Shown: positions 7,390 to 14,962 of the stretch, piece after piece
Numbering within the stretch: position 1 is the first letter of the stretch
How the letters are laid out: each line of letters starts with the position of its first letter
Assembly (NCBI GenBank): GCA_004557905.1
Contig: SFFH01000017.1
Coordinates: 1-29,215 of the forward strand
Origin: Clostridiales bacterium
GTDB taxonomy: Bacteria; Bacillota; Clostridia; Christensenellales; Aristaeellaceae
Length of the DNA: 29,215 nucleotides
Direction: 5' to 3'
Translations under genes and position numbers: made by a program
The notes under the pieces: generated by a model
What the model was told of the DNA's origin: nothing
Seen by the model: the letters and a program-made list of their open reading frames with translations, nothing else
Databases searched by the model: none

Positions 7390-7626
7390 TTAGCCAAGCA
7401 CCGCAACGAGCAGGCCGCAGACGATGAACACGACCGCGGAAACCTTCGTTGCCAGAGCGAGCTTGCCCTCCATGGACTTCGCCTTGTTCTTGCCAAAGAA
7501 CGTCTCAGCGCCGCCGGCGATTGCACCCAGGCCGTTGCTCTCGCCCGGCTGGAGCAGAATGGTGACGATGAGAATCAGCGCAGACACGACGAGCAGCACG
7601 GTGACAATGCCGTTAAGGATAGCCAT
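7390..7626 (-). CDS. secG: Preprotein translocase subunit SecG
   Basis: A 78-residue protein with two membrane helices (about residues 5-24 and 55-76) joined by a short loop. LLQPGESNGLGAIAGGAETFFG is the typical SecG signature between the helices. It joins SecY and SecE in the translocation channel and supports SecA-driven export. GGAGG lies 9 bases before the ATG. It starts 31 bases after rpsI and ends at a terminator, so it is the last gene of a ribosomal-protein operon, while its more usual partner rnr lies beyond that terminator. Confidence 0.95.
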   Translation of the reverse strand: MAILNGIVTVLLVVSALILIVTILLQPGESNGLGAIAGGAETFFGKNKAKSMEGKLALATKVSAVVFIVCGLLVAVLG

Positions 7627-7657
7627 AATCTTCTGCCTCCCTGACTCGCTTTTCGGA

Positions 7658-8050
7658 TTAGCGCTTGGAGAACTGCGGCGCGCGGCGGGCAGCCTTCAGG
7701 CCGTACTTCTTGCGCTCCTTCATACGCGGATCGCGCGTGAGGAAGCCGGCCTTCTTCACGGCCGGACGCAGCTCCGGATCAGCCTTGATCAGCGCGCGGG
7801 AGATGCCGTGGCGGATCGCGCCGGCCTGACCGGACAGACCGCCGCCGTACACGTTCACCAGCACGTCGTAGCGGCCCTCCAGAGAGGTGAGCGCCAGCGG
7901 CTGACGGACGGTCATCTTGAGGGTCTCCAGACCGAAGTAGTTATCGATATCGCGGCCGTTGATCACGATCTTGCCTTCGCCCGGAATGAGGCGAACACGA
8001 GCAATGGCCTTCTTGCGGCGGCCAACCGCCTGATACTGAACCTGTGCCAT
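7658..8050 (-). CDS. rpsI: 30S ribosomal protein S9
   Basis: A 130-residue protein with the S9 signature YQAVGRRKKAIARVRL at the N-terminus, the GGGLSGQAGAIRHGISRAL core and the C-terminal KYGLKAARRAPQFSKR tail. That basic tail reaches the P-site tRNA in the ribosome. It follows rplM by 23 bases, the conserved L13-S9 order. AAGGAG lies 10 bases before the ATG. Confidence 0.98.
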   Translation of the reverse strand: MAQVQYQAVGRRKKAIARVRLIPGEGKIVINGRDIDNYFGLETLKMTVRQPLALTSLEGRYDVLVNVYGGGLSGQAGAIRHGISRALIKADPELRPAVKKAGFLTRDPRMKERKKYGLKAARRAPQFSKR

Positions 8051-8073
8051 GTGTCAAACACTCCTTCCTGCAA

Positions 8074-8508
8074 TTACTTCACGAGCTCGAGCACGGTCGG
8101 CTTCTGGGCCTCATGCTCATGCTCAGCACCGGCGTACACGCGCAGCTTGCGCGCCATCTGACGGCCCAGCGGGCCCTTGGGCAGCATGCCCACGACGGCG
8201 TGCTTCACCGCGAACTCCGGCTTCTCGTCGATCAGCTTGCGGTACGCGGTCTTCTTGAGGCCGCCCGCATAGCCGGAATGATGATAGTAGATCTTGTGAT
8301 CCAGCTTCTTGCCGGTCAGAACAACCTTCGCCGCGTTGATGACGATGACGTGATCGCCGCAGTCCACATGCGGGGTGAAGGTCGGCTTGTTCTTGCCGCG
8401 CAGGATCGCAGCAACCTGGCTGGCCAGTCGGCCAAGGGGCATGCCGTCGGCGTCAACGATATACCAGTTGCGCTCGACGTTCTGGGCATTTGCCATAAAC
8501 GTTTTCAC
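8074..8508 (-). CDS. rplM: 50S ribosomal protein L13
   Basis: Encodes 144 residues from a GTG start at 8508 (VKTFMANAQNVERNW). This start has a textbook GAGGAGG 8 bases upstream and matches the length and N-terminus of Firmicutes L13; the open frame upstream is leader. The motifs GKNKPTFTPHVDCGDHVIVINA and KAVVGMLPKGPLGR-like stretch (here HAVVGMLPKGPLGRQMARKL) identify it. First gene of rplM-rpsI-secG, with a leader of about 110 bases that could hold a regulatory structure. Confidence 0.97.
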   Translation of the reverse strand: MKTFMANAQNVERNWYIVDADGMPLGRLASQVAAILRGKNKPTFTPHVDCGDHVIVINAAKVVLTGKKLDHKIYYHHSGYAGGLKKTAYRKLIDEKPEFAVKHAVVGMLPKGPLGRQMARKLRVYAGAEHEHEAQKPTVLELVK

Positions 8509-8625
8509 GTGAATTTCCTCCTCGTGGTGAATCTTGATCCACAATAAAACGCATCGCGCTGGTCAGACGCTCTGCAAACGCGCGCACGAGGGCCCGGGGC
8601 TAACAGGCGAACATACGCATTGGTT

Positions 8626-8655
8626 ATTTTAACCGCAGCCATACGCTTTTGTCAA
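8626..8655 (-). promoter_or_regulatory. Promoter of rplM-rpsI-secG
   Basis: On the minus strand TTGACA (8650-8655) and TAAAAT (8626-8631) are 18 bases apart. The predicted start near 8618 leaves a leader of about 110 bases before the GTG at 8508. An L13-type leader RNA could sit here, but I cannot confirm one by eye. Confidence 0.8.
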
Positions 8656-8768
8656 GACTTTTTGCCGGTTTTACTCAGGTTTTTTATGTTTTTTCCCTTT
8701 TCCCCGGCATGCGCGCGCCTTCGCGCCGCCCCGCGCGCAGGTTTTTTTCGCGCTTTCGATTCTGCCCC

Positions 8769-8797
8769 TTGACAAACCGTTTTTTCTTCGATACAAT
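8769..8797 (+). promoter_or_regulatory. Promoter of the leuA T-box transcript
   Basis: TTGACA (8769-8774) and TACAAT (8792-8797) are 17 bases apart on the plus strand, giving a predicted start near 8804. It is divergent from the rplM promoter; the roughly 110 bases between the two (8656-8768) are T- and C-rich with GCGCGC runs and no recognised element. Confidence 0.88.
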
Positions 8798-8803
8798 ACT
8801 GTT

Positions 8804-9088
8804 CAAGTTCATATTCCACGACTTGTAAAGATGATGATGGGAAAAAATCACAGGGATCCTTCCCTTAAGAGAGCCGGCGGGCGGTGCGAGCCGGCGGGAA
8901 GCCTTTTGAGAACTCCTCCCGGAATTGCGCAGGCGAAAGCATGAGTAGTCTGCGACGGATGACCCCGTGACCGGTCAGGTCTTGCTTGAGACCGTGAGGG
9001 CTGCGACGTCGCAGCTGAATTAGGGTGGTACCGCGCGAAGTGTATACATTCTGCGCCCCTAAGCCGCAATCGGCTTGGGGGCGTTTTT
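8804..9088 (+). ncRNA. T-box riboswitch, leucine type
   Basis: The conserved T-box sequence GGGTGGTACCGCG lies at 9023-9035 and is followed by a terminator stem at 9054-9083 with TTTTT. Upstream, the Stem I region carries AAGAGAG and a GGTGCGA distal motif (about 8870-8890), then GAGAACTCCTCCCGG. The CTC at 8913-8915 is a good candidate leucine specifier codon, fitting the downstream leuA. Uncharged leucine tRNA would pair with the specifier and, through its CCA end, with the T-box bulge, which favours antitermination. The specifier is my reading of position, not a folded model. Confidence 0.93.
9054..9088 (+). terminator. T-box attenuator terminator
   Basis: A 13-bp stem (CGCCCCTAAGCCG with CGGCTTGGGGGCG, one G-U pair) with CAAT loop and TTTTT tail. 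It competes with the antiterminator formed with the T-box sequence upstream. Confidence 0.92.
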
Positions 9089-9152
9089 GCACCCCCCGGC
9101 ACGGCGGCAGACGCATTGACAAAAGAGCCGAAAACGAAAGGAGAACACAACC

Positions 9153-10844
9153 ATGTATCAGGGCCACGAGAAGTACATCCCTTTCACCCCCGTCTCTCTG
9201 CCGGACCGCACCTGGCCGGACAAGCGCATCGAGAAGGCGCCCGTCTGGTGCTCCGTCGATCTGCGCGACGGCAACCAGGCGCTGGTCACCCCGATGAACC
9301 TGCAGGAGAAGCTGGAGTACTTCAAGCTGCTCGTCGAGCTGGGCTTCAAGGAGATCGAGGTCGGCTTCCCGTCCGCGTCCGAAACCGAGTATGAGATCCT
9401 GCGCGCGCTCATCGACGGCCACTACATCCCGGACGACGTGACCATCCAGGTGCTCGTCCAGGCGCGCGAGCACCTCATCCGCAAGACGTTTGAGGCCGTG
9501 CGCGGCGCGAAGAACGTCATCATCCACTTCTACAATTCCACCTCCACCCTCCAGCGCAAGGTGGTCTTCAAGAAGGACATGCAGGGTATCATCGACATCG
9601 CCGTCGCGGGCGCCAAGCTCGTGCGCGAGCTGACCGAGGCCGACGCCGGCTCCGGCACCAACTACCGCTACGAGTATTCTCCGGAATCCTTCTCCGGCAC
9701 GGAGATGGACTTCGCCGTGGACATCTGCCACCAGGTCATGCAGACCCTGGGCGCGACGAAGGAGAACCCGGTCATCCTCAACCTCCCCAACACCGTGGAG
9801 ATGTGCACGCCCAATACATACGCCGATCAGATCGAGTACTTCATCCGCCACCTGCCTGACCGCGAGGCGGCGATCATCTCCATCCATCCGCACAACGACC
9901 GCGGCACCGGCGTCGCCTGCACGGAGCTGGCGCTGATGGCCGGCGCGGAGCGCGTGGAGGGCACGCTCTTTGGCAACGGCGAGCGCACCGGCAACCTGGA
10001 CATCGTCACCGTCGCGCTGAACATGCACACGCAGGGCGTCGATCCCCATCTGGATTTCTCCCACATCGACCATGTCCGCGACGTCTACGAGCGCTGCACC
10101 AAGATGAAGGTGCCGGAGCGCTGGCCCTACGCCGGCAAGCTCGCGTTCACCGCGTTCTCCGGCTCCCATCAGGACGCCATCAACAAGGGCCACGAGTACA
10201 TGCGCGAAAGCAAGTCCCCGTACTGGGAGATCCCGTATCTGCCCATCGACCCGGCGGACGTGGGCCGCGAGTACGAGCCGGTCATCCGCATCAACAGCCA
10301 GAGCGGCAAGGGCGGCGCGGCGTTCATCATGGACCACAACTACGGCTACCACCTGCCCAAGGAGATGCATCCGGAGTTTGGCCGCGTGGTGCAGGTCGAG
10401 TGCGACAGGACCGGCCGCGAGCTGCTGCCCGACGAGGTGCTGGGCCTGTTTGAGCGCGAGTTCCTCAACATCAGCGCCCCCTACGCCCTCTCCCGCGCGA
10501 AGTTCTACGAGGAGGCCATCGCCGGCAGCTCCGCGAACGTCACGCACTTCTCCGGCGTGCTGAGCGTGCGCGACACCTTCGTTCAGCTCGAGTCCCGCGG
10601 CAACGGCCCGATCGACGCGTTCTTCAACGCGCTGGTTCAGGCCGGCATCGAGGGCTACTCCTTCATCACCTATCACGAGCACGCCATCAGCAACGGCTCC
10701 GATTCCCAGGCCGTCGCCTACATCCAGCTGCGCGCGCCGGGCGGACACCGCATCTTCGGCGTGGGCACCGAGCACAACATCAACTTTGCCTCCGTCAAGG
10801 GCATCCTCAGCGCGATCAACCGCTTTGAGAACGGCAAAATCTGA
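9153..10844 (+). CDS. leuA: 2-isopropylmalate synthase
   Basis: Encodes 563 residues, the length of the long (LeuA type 2, actinobacterial-like) enzymes. The TIM-barrel catalytic domain includes DLRDGNQAL near residue 33, the metal-binding HPHNDRGTG and the LFGNGERTGN motif. The C-terminal regulatory domain (about residues 430-560) is the leucine-binding LeuA dimer domain. It condenses acetyl-CoA with 2-oxoisovalerate, the first step of leucine synthesis. AGGAG lies about 9 bases before the ATG. It stands alone between its T-box and a terminator, with no leuBCD or ilv genes nearby. Expression is under T-box control, and the enzyme is probably also feedback-inhibited. Confidence 0.97.
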   Translation: MYQGHEKYIPFTPVSLPDRTWPDKRIEKAPVWCSVDLRDGNQALVTPMNLQEKLEYFKLLVELGFKEIEVGFPSASETEYEILRALIDGHYIPDDVTIQVLVQAREHLIRKTFEAVRGAKNVIIHFYNSTSTLQRKVVFKKDMQGIIDIAVAGAKLVRELTEADAGSGTNYRYEYSPESFSGTEMDFAVDICHQVMQTLGATKENPVILNLPNTVEMCTPNTYADQIEYFIRHLPDREAAIISIHPHNDRGTGVACTELALMAGAERVEGTLFGNGERTGNLDIVTVALNMHTQGVDPHLDFSHIDHVRDVYERCTKMKVPERWPYAGKLAFTAFSGSHQDAINKGHEYMRESKSPYWEIPYLPIDPADVGREYEPVIRINSQSGKGGAAFIMDHNYGYHLPKEMHPEFGRVVQVECDRTGRELLPDEVLGLFEREFLNISAPYALSRAKFYEEAIAGSSANVTHFSGVLSVRDTFVQLESRGNGPIDAFFNALVQAGIEGYSFITYHEHAISNGSDSQAVAYIQLRAPGGHRIFGVGTEHNINFASVKGILSAINRFENGKI

Positions 10845-10855
10845 TACACCTGTTC

Positions 10856-10886
10856 GGGCCGCAGGGTTTTCCCTGCGGCCCTTTTG
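10856..10886 (+). terminator. Terminator of leuA
   Basis: A perfect 11-bp stem GGGCCGCAGGG with CCCTGCGGCCC, loop TTTT, followed by TTTTG. It ends just before the convergent rubrerythrin stop codon; on the opposite strand it lacks a U-tract. Confidence 0.95.
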
Positions 10887-10890
10887 TCGA

Positions 10891-11505
10891 TCAGGCGCGT
10901 TTCAGTTTTTTTGGCGTGAGGATTTCCGCCGCGTCCACGCGCACGAAGTAGCCCTGCGCATGCTTGCAGGCCGGGCAGACCGGCGGCGCCTGCGTGCCGA
11001 CATGGACGTGGCCGCAGTTGAGGCACAGCCACGCGACCTCCTGCTCCGCCTTGAAGAGCCTTCCCTCCTCCAGCCGCTGCGCCAGCAGACCGAAGCGGTC
11101 GCCGTGCGTCTGCTCGATGGCGGCGATCAGCTCAAACGTGCCGGCCACCGCCAGGAACCCCTCCTCTCTGGCGATCTGCGCAAACTGCGGATAGACGCGG
11201 CTCGCCTCCTCGTATTCGTTGTGCTGCGCGCTGCGCAGCAGCCTCGCCGGCATCCAGGCCGTGTTTTCCACCGGGTAGCTGCCGTCGATGTGGATGCTCT
11301 CGCCCTCGCTGGACGCCAGGTGCTTGAGGAACAGCTCCGCGTGCTCCTTCTCCTGCTCGGCGGTAAAGCGGAAGACGCGCTCCACGCCATGCAGGCCCGC
11401 GCTCCGGGCCACGCTCGCCGAGAAGGTGTAGCGGTTTCTCGCCTGGCTCTCGCCGGCAAACGCGCGCATCAGGTTTTCCCGGGTCTGGCTCTCTTTGAAT
11501 TCCAT
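10891..11505 (-). CDS. Rubrerythrin
   Basis: Encodes 204 residues. The ferritin-like domain carries the diiron ligands: Glu in FAGESQARNRY (about residue 19), EKEH (52-55), two Glu in EYEEASRVY, and the EQTH motif in the last helix. A C-terminal rubredoxin-type domain follows with CLNCG and CPAC, which bind one iron. Rubrerythrin reduces hydrogen peroxide in anaerobes, taking electrons from rubredoxin or NADH oxidoreductases. The ATG at 11505 has GGAGG 8 bases upstream, but that site lies inside a perfect 12-bp hairpin. It follows tdk by 65 bases, and no separate promoter was found. Confidence 0.95.
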   Translation of the reverse strand: MEFKESQTRENLMRAFAGESQARNRYTFSASVARSAGLHGVERVFRFTAEQEKEHAELFLKHLASSEGESIHIDGSYPVENTAWMPARLLRSAQHNEYEEASRVYPQFAQIAREEGFLAVAGTFELIAAIEQTHGDRFGLLAQRLEEGRLFKAEQEVAWLCLNCGHVHVGTQAPPVCPACKHAQGYFVRVDAAEILTPKKLKRA

Positions 11506-11509
11506 ACAA

Positions 11510-11548
11510 AATCCCTCCCTGCCGGCAGGTTGCCCACAGGGAGGGATT
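11510..11548 (-). promoter_or_regulatory. 12-bp hairpin burying the rubrerythrin ribosome site
   Basis: On the minus strand AATCCCTCCCTG (11537-11548) pairs perfectly with CAGGGAGGGATT (11510-11521) across a 15-base loop. The downstream arm contains the GGAGG used by rubrerythrin, and TTTTG follows. The hairpin could act as an attenuator or terminator after tdk, as a block on translation, or both. Confidence 0.8.
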
Positions 11549-11570
11549 CTATACATCTTTTTCCACCGCA

Positions 11571-12143
11571 TCAATCGTTCAGGTTCGGCGCGCTGCCCAG
11601 CTCGCCGCTCTTCCAGTGCTTGCGGCACAGGCTGATATAGGTGGAGTTGCCGCCCAGCAGGATCTGCTCGCCCTCGCGCACGATCTTGCCGTCATGCACG
11701 CGCGCGTTGAACGTCGCCTTCCTGCCGCACCAGCAGATGGTCTTGATCTCCTCAATGGTGTCCGCCCAGCACAGCAGCTCCCGGCTGCCCTCGAAGAGCT
11801 CGCCCCGGAAATCCGTGCGCAGGCCGTAGCAGATCACGGGGATGTCCCGCTCATCGACGATATCCACCAGGCGGCGCACCTGCGCGCTCGTCAGGAAATG
11901 CGCCTCGTCGACGATCACGCAGGAAATGCCGTCCAGAGAGATGCTGTCCAGATCCTCCACAAAGCGGCACTGGGCCTCCAGCCCGCAGCGGGAACGCACG
12001 ATCGTCGCGCCGTCGCGGTTTTCCAGCTTCGGCTTGAGCATCAGCACCTCGCAGCCGCGCTCCCTGTAATTGTACTGCACCATGACCGCATTGGCCGTCT
12101 TGCTCGAGCCCATCGCTCCATAGCGGAAATACAGCTTCGCCAT
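11571..12143 (-). CDS. tdk: Thymidine kinase
   Basis: A 190-residue type II thymidine kinase. The Walker A loop GAMGSSKTANA is at residues 9-19, and the DEAHF motif in the middle supplies the catalytic Glu. The structural zinc ligands are in CWCGRKA and the C-terminal CRKHW. It phosphorylates thymidine for dTMP salvage. GAGGAG lies about 8 bases before the ATG. It has its own promoter and is followed at 65 bases by rubrerythrin on the same strand. Confidence 0.96.
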   Translation of the reverse strand: MAKLYFRYGAMGSSKTANAVMVQYNYRERGCEVLMLKPKLENRDGATIVRSRCGLEAQCRFVEDLDSISLDGISCVIVDEAHFLTSAQVRRLVDIVDERDIPVICYGLRTDFRGELFEGSRELLCWADTIEEIKTICWCGRKATFNARVHDGKIVREGEQILLGGNSTYISLCRKHWKSGELGSAPNLND

Positions 12144-12193
12144 TCTTCTGTCTCCTCGTCCGCCGCCGGGCGGCGTTGTTATGCAATGCGTCC

Positions 12194-12222
12194 ATTATAG
12201 CCGGTTTGCCGCCCGGATGCAA
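12194..12222 (-). promoter_or_regulatory. Promoter of tdk
   Basis: On the minus strand TTGCAT (12217-12222) and an exact TATAAT (12194-12199) are 17 bases apart. The leader also contains a short GCCGCC/GGCGGC hairpin. Confidence 0.85.
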
Positions 12223-12234
12223 CCGGATTCATGC

Positions 12235-12259
12235 AAAAAGCGCATGCCGAAGCATGCGC
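12235..12259 (-). terminator. Terminator of the cytidylate-kinase-like gene
   Basis: On the minus strand GCGCATGC and GCATGCGC form a perfect 8-bp stem capped by a UUCG tetraloop and followed by TTTTT. Confidence 0.95.
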
Positions 12260-12279
12260 CAGGTTATGCTGCCTGTGGA

Positions 12280-12906
12280 TTACTCCATCTCAAAGCGCGC
12301 CTTCATGTAGGCCTTGACGACCTCCAGACACTTCTCCTCCGGCATATGACCCGTGTTCAGGCACAGATCGTACAGCGCGGCGTCGTGCCACTGGCGGCCC
12401 GTGAAGTACTTGAAGTAGTCCGCGCGGCGCTTGTCGATCTTCTTGATCTTCTTTTCGGCGGCCTCCAGATCCAGTCCGTCCTCCTGCATCACGCGGCGCA
12501 CGCAGTCGACCACCGGCGCGGTGACGAACACATTCATCACATTCTCCCGACCGCGCAGGATGTAGTTCGCGCAGCGGCCCACAATCACGCAGTTGCGCGT
12601 GGCGGCGAGCTCGCGGATGATCTTCGCCTGATACCTGAACAGGTTCTCGTTGGAGATGAAATCCTCGCTGTCCGGCGGGATCACTTCGCCCGTGTACATC
12701 TCCCGGGCGATGCGGAACAGCGGCATATGCTGCTTGGTCTCGTCAGCCTGCCTGAACAGATCCTCGTTGATTCCGCTCTCATCGGACGCGATGCGCAGAA
12801 TCTCACGGTCATAAAACTCGTAGCCAAGCTCCTTGGCCAGCATCCGGCCCATGCGCCGTCCGCCGCTGCCATAGCTGCGCGCAATCGTAATCACATGATT
12901 ATCCAT
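12280..12906 (-). CDS. Cytidylate-kinase-like family protein
   Basis: Encodes 208 residues. The P-loop region ITIARSYGSGGRRMGRMLAKELG at the N-terminus and NCVIVGRCANYIL in the middle match the Cytidylate_kin2 family (PF13189), common in Clostridia and distinct from the canonical Cmk. These proteins are taken to be nucleoside-monophosphate kinases, but the substrate is seldom proven. The ATG at 12906 (MDNHVITIA) has GGAGG 7 bases upstream. It is a single-gene transcript with its own promoter and terminator. Confidence 0.88.
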   Translation of the reverse strand: MDNHVITIARSYGSGGRRMGRMLAKELGYEFYDREILRIASDESGINEDLFRQADETKQHMPLFRIAREMYTGEVIPPDSEDFISNENLFRYQAKIIRELAATRNCVIVGRCANYILRGRENVMNVFVTAPVVDCVRRVMQEDGLDLEAAEKKIKKIDKRRADYFKYFTGRQWHDAALYDLCLNTGHMPEEKCLEVVKAYMKARFEME

Positions 12907-12955
12907 CCTGATCCCTCCTGCCTGTTTCAAGTGATCGTGGAGTATCCTCACTTAA

Positions 12956-12983
12956 ATTATAGCAAAAAATTGGACGAAATCAA
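12956..12983 (-). promoter_or_regulatory. Promoter of the cytidylate-kinase-like gene
   Basis: On the minus strand TTGATT (12978-12983) and an exact, TG-extended TATAAT (12956-12961) are 16 bases apart. The transcript would begin with a weak AAGTGA...TCACTT hairpin. Confidence 0.82.
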
Positions 12984-13046
12984 CAGAAAACTTCATGCTG
13001 CGCGCAAATTCTTTTGTCTTTTCCCCTCCGGTCAGTCAAAACGCGC

Positions 13047-14000
13047 TCACAGGGAGACCACGTTGCGCGGCGCACCCTCAAGGAATGCGCGCACATTGCC
13101 CACGGCGATCTCTTCAAGCCGCGCCCTCGTCTGCCTCGGCGCCCAGGCGACGTGCGGCGTGAGAATCGTGTTGGGCGCGGAAAGCAGCGGATTGTCCGGG
13201 GACGGCGGCTCGGCGGAAAGCACGTCCGCCATGTAGCAGGCCACCTTGCCGCATAGGAGCGCTTCGGCCATCGCGCCCTCGTTCACCAGCGGCCCGCGCG
13301 CCGTGTTGATGACGCGCACGCCGTCCTTCATCCGGGCAATCGCCTCGCTGCCGATGAGCCCCTGCGTCTTCTCCGTCAGCGGACAGTGCAGCGTGATCAC
13401 GTCGCTTGACGCCAGCAGCTCGTCCATCGTCACGAATTTGACCTGCTCAAAGCCCGTCTTCGGCGTGCGCGTGTGCACGATCACCCGCATGTCAAGGCCC
13501 AGTGCCGCGCGCGCGACCGCCTGCCCGATGTGGCCGAAGCCGACGATGCCCAGCGTCTTGCCCGCCACCTCCTCCATCGGCCCGGCATAGAAGCAAAAAT
13601 CCGGGCTGGCGCTCCAAGCGCCCTGCTTCACCCGCGCGTCGTACTCGCTCACGCGGCTCATGGAGGCGAGCAGCAGCGCCATCGTGTGCTGCGCGACAGC
13701 CTGCGTGGAGTAGGCCGGCACATTCGTGACGACAATGCCCCGCTCCTTCGCCGCCGGGATGTCCACCACGTTGTAGCCAGTCGCCAGCACGCCGATGTAT
13801 TGCATCCGCGGGCAGGCGTCCATCACCTCGCGCGTGATGCGCGCCTTGTTCGTCAGCACCACTGGCGCGTCGCCGATGCGCTGCGCAATCTCCTCCTGCG
13901 GCGTCCTGTCGTAAAATGCCACCTCGCCCAGCTCCCGGAGCGCGCCCATATCCAGGTCGCCGGGGCAGAGCGTATACCCGTCCAGCACAACGATTTTCAT
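13047..14000 (-). CDS. D-2-hydroxyacid dehydrogenase (hydroxypyruvate/glycerate type)
   Basis: Encodes 317 residues. The NAD-binding Rossmann motif is GIVGFGHIGQAVA, the catalytic Arg lies in NTARGPLVNE, and the catalytic His in LTPHVAWAP. The closest functional group by motif is glycerate dehydrogenase/hydroxypyruvate reductase, though D-lactate or other 2-ketoacid specificity cannot be excluded. The ATG at 14000 (MKIVVLDGY) has GAGG 6 bases upstream; the ATG at 14010-14012 has no proper ribosome site. It has its own consensus promoter, divergent from the exported protein gene. No clear terminator follows. Confidence 0.92.
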   Translation of the reverse strand: MKIVVLDGYTLCPGDLDMGALRELGEVAFYDRTPQEEIAQRIGDAPVVLTNKARITREVMDACPRMQYIGVLATGYNVVDIPAAKERGIVVTNVPAYSTQAVAQHTMALLLASMSRVSEYDARVKQGAWSASPDFCFYAGPMEEVAGKTLGIVGFGHIGQAVARAALGLDMRVIVHTRTPKTGFEQVKFVTMDELLASSDVITLHCPLTEKTQGLIGSEAIARMKDGVRVINTARGPLVNEGAMAEALLCGKVACYMADVLSAEPPSPDNPLLSAPNTILTPHVAWAPRQTRARLEEIAVGNVRAFLEGAPRNVVSL

Positions 14001-14051
14001 GTTCAGCCTCATCCTTTCCCGGGCAGCCGCCCGGCGTCCTCTCGCTTTTCC

Positions 14052-14080
14052 ATTATACGCCGCCGCTGCCAGGCTTTCAA
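14052..14080 (-). promoter_or_regulatory. Promoter of the D-2-hydroxyacid dehydrogenase gene
   Basis: On the minus strand TTGAAA (14075-14080) and an exact TATAAT (14052-14057) are 17 bases apart. It lies back-to-back with the promoter at 14094-14122. Confidence 0.85.
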
Positions 14081-14093
14081 GCGCGGCGCGCCG

Positions 14094-14122
14094 TTGACTT
14101 TTTACTTCCGACCTGCTATACT
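14094..14122 (+). promoter_or_regulatory. Promoter of the exported protein gene
   Basis: TTGACT (14094-14099) and TG-extended TATACT (14117-14122) are 17 bases apart on the plus strand. Only 13 bases separate its -35 box from that of the divergent promoter, so the two could share control. Confidence 0.85.
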
Positions 14123-14179
14123 GACAATACCGTATTCCATCCGTGATCCGATTTCAGCTTCTGAACGGAGGTCTGTAAT

Positions 14180-14875
14180 ATGAAGCGTTTTCTTCTCCTT
14201 CTCGCCTGCGCGCTGATGACGTCCGCGCTGGCCAGCGCCGAGGCCCTGCCCGGCGCCGCTGCGGCGAACGCAGGCGAAGGCGTGCCCCAGATCGATTTCG
14301 ACCTGCTCACGCCGGACAATCCGCTGGCCACGCCGGTTGCCATCGACCCGATCGACAAGCCCACGCCGACCCCGGAGCCCACGCCGAAATTCGTGTATGA
14401 AACCTACGAGAATGCGGCCATGGGCGTCTCCTTCTCCATCCCCTACACCTGGCTCCTCAATCCGAACACCAACCAGGACACGACCGTCCAGTTTGTCGAG
14501 CCCAAGAGCGAGATGATGGAGCCGGACGGCTACCAGACCCGCCTCACCATCGAGAAGTACAACATGGGCCTGGCGCAGACCGCGTCTGATGCGCGTTCAC
14601 GTCTGGAATCCACGCTTGAGGAGCTGGCCGCCAGCTTCACCACCTTCACCCCGGGCGAAATCGCCTCCGGCAGCTTCGGCACCGGCAACGGCTACTACTG
14701 CTACTACAAGGCCGACTACAACGACGGCACGAAGACCTATGAGATGAACGGCCGCGTCATCATCGTGGCGCACGAGAAGGCGCTCTACCAGATTCGCCTG
14801 ACCACCCCGCGCAACTGGTATTCCTACTACAACTACCTTTGGCGCAAGGTGCGCTCCACGATCAAGTTCCTGTAA
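14180..14875 (+). CDS. Exported protein of unknown function with Thr/Pro linker
   Basis: Encodes 231 residues. A signal peptide (residues 1 to about 20, MKRFLLLLACALMTSALASA) is likely cleaved after an Ala-x-Ala; there is no convincing lipobox despite a Cys in the hydrophobic core. A disordered segment with KPTPTPEPTPK follows, then a folded domain (about 70-231) starting NAAMGVSFSIPYTW. That pattern recalls the PsbP/DUF1795-like fold, but I cannot assign a family. The domain is rich in aromatic residues, notably YYCYYK. GGAGG lies 8 bases before the ATG. It is a single-gene transcript with its own promoter and terminator. No function is claimed. Confidence 0.9.
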   Translation: MKRFLLLLACALMTSALASAEALPGAAAANAGEGVPQIDFDLLTPDNPLATPVAIDPIDKPTPTPEPTPKFVYETYENAAMGVSFSIPYTWLLNPNTNQDTTVQFVEPKSEMMEPDGYQTRLTIEKYNMGLAQTASDARSRLESTLEELAASFTTFTPGEIASGSFGTGNGYYCYYKADYNDGTKTYEMNGRVIIVAHEKALYQIRLTTPRNWYSYYNYLWRKVRSTIKFL

Positions 14876-14902
14876 AACCGCGCGGTTTTTAAAAGCACAA
14901 AG

Positions 14903-14938
14903 AGAGGCTGCAGAGCAAACGCTTTGCAGCCTCTTTTC
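14903..14938. terminator. Bidirectional terminator between convergent genes
   Basis: AGAGGCTGCA (14903-14912) and TGCAGCCTCT (14925-14934) form a perfect 10-bp stem with a small inner AGC/GCT pairing. On the plus strand TTTTC follows; on the minus strand CTTTGTGCTTTT follows. It serves the exported protein gene and probably the convergent glycosyltransferase gene. Confidence 0.88.
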
Positions 14939-14962
14939 TGTTTTCTCATCCCCGTCTGCTTG

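Noticed and set aside
5408..7393. A 661-codon plus-strand open frame over rnr
   Set aside because: Same antisense composition artefact; RNase R on the other strand has complete domains.
8656..8768. GCGCGC repeats followed by a T-run, possible terminator between the divergent promoters
   Set aside because: No gene ends there on either strand, so it probably only reflects base composition.
8865..10775. A 636-codon minus-strand open frame over leuA and its leader
   Set aside because: It covers both the leuA coding strand and the T-box, with antisense-type composition and no credible start.
12907..13046. Possible terminator for the D-2-hydroxyacid dehydrogenase gene
   Set aside because: I found no stem with a T-run between 13046 and the next promoter.
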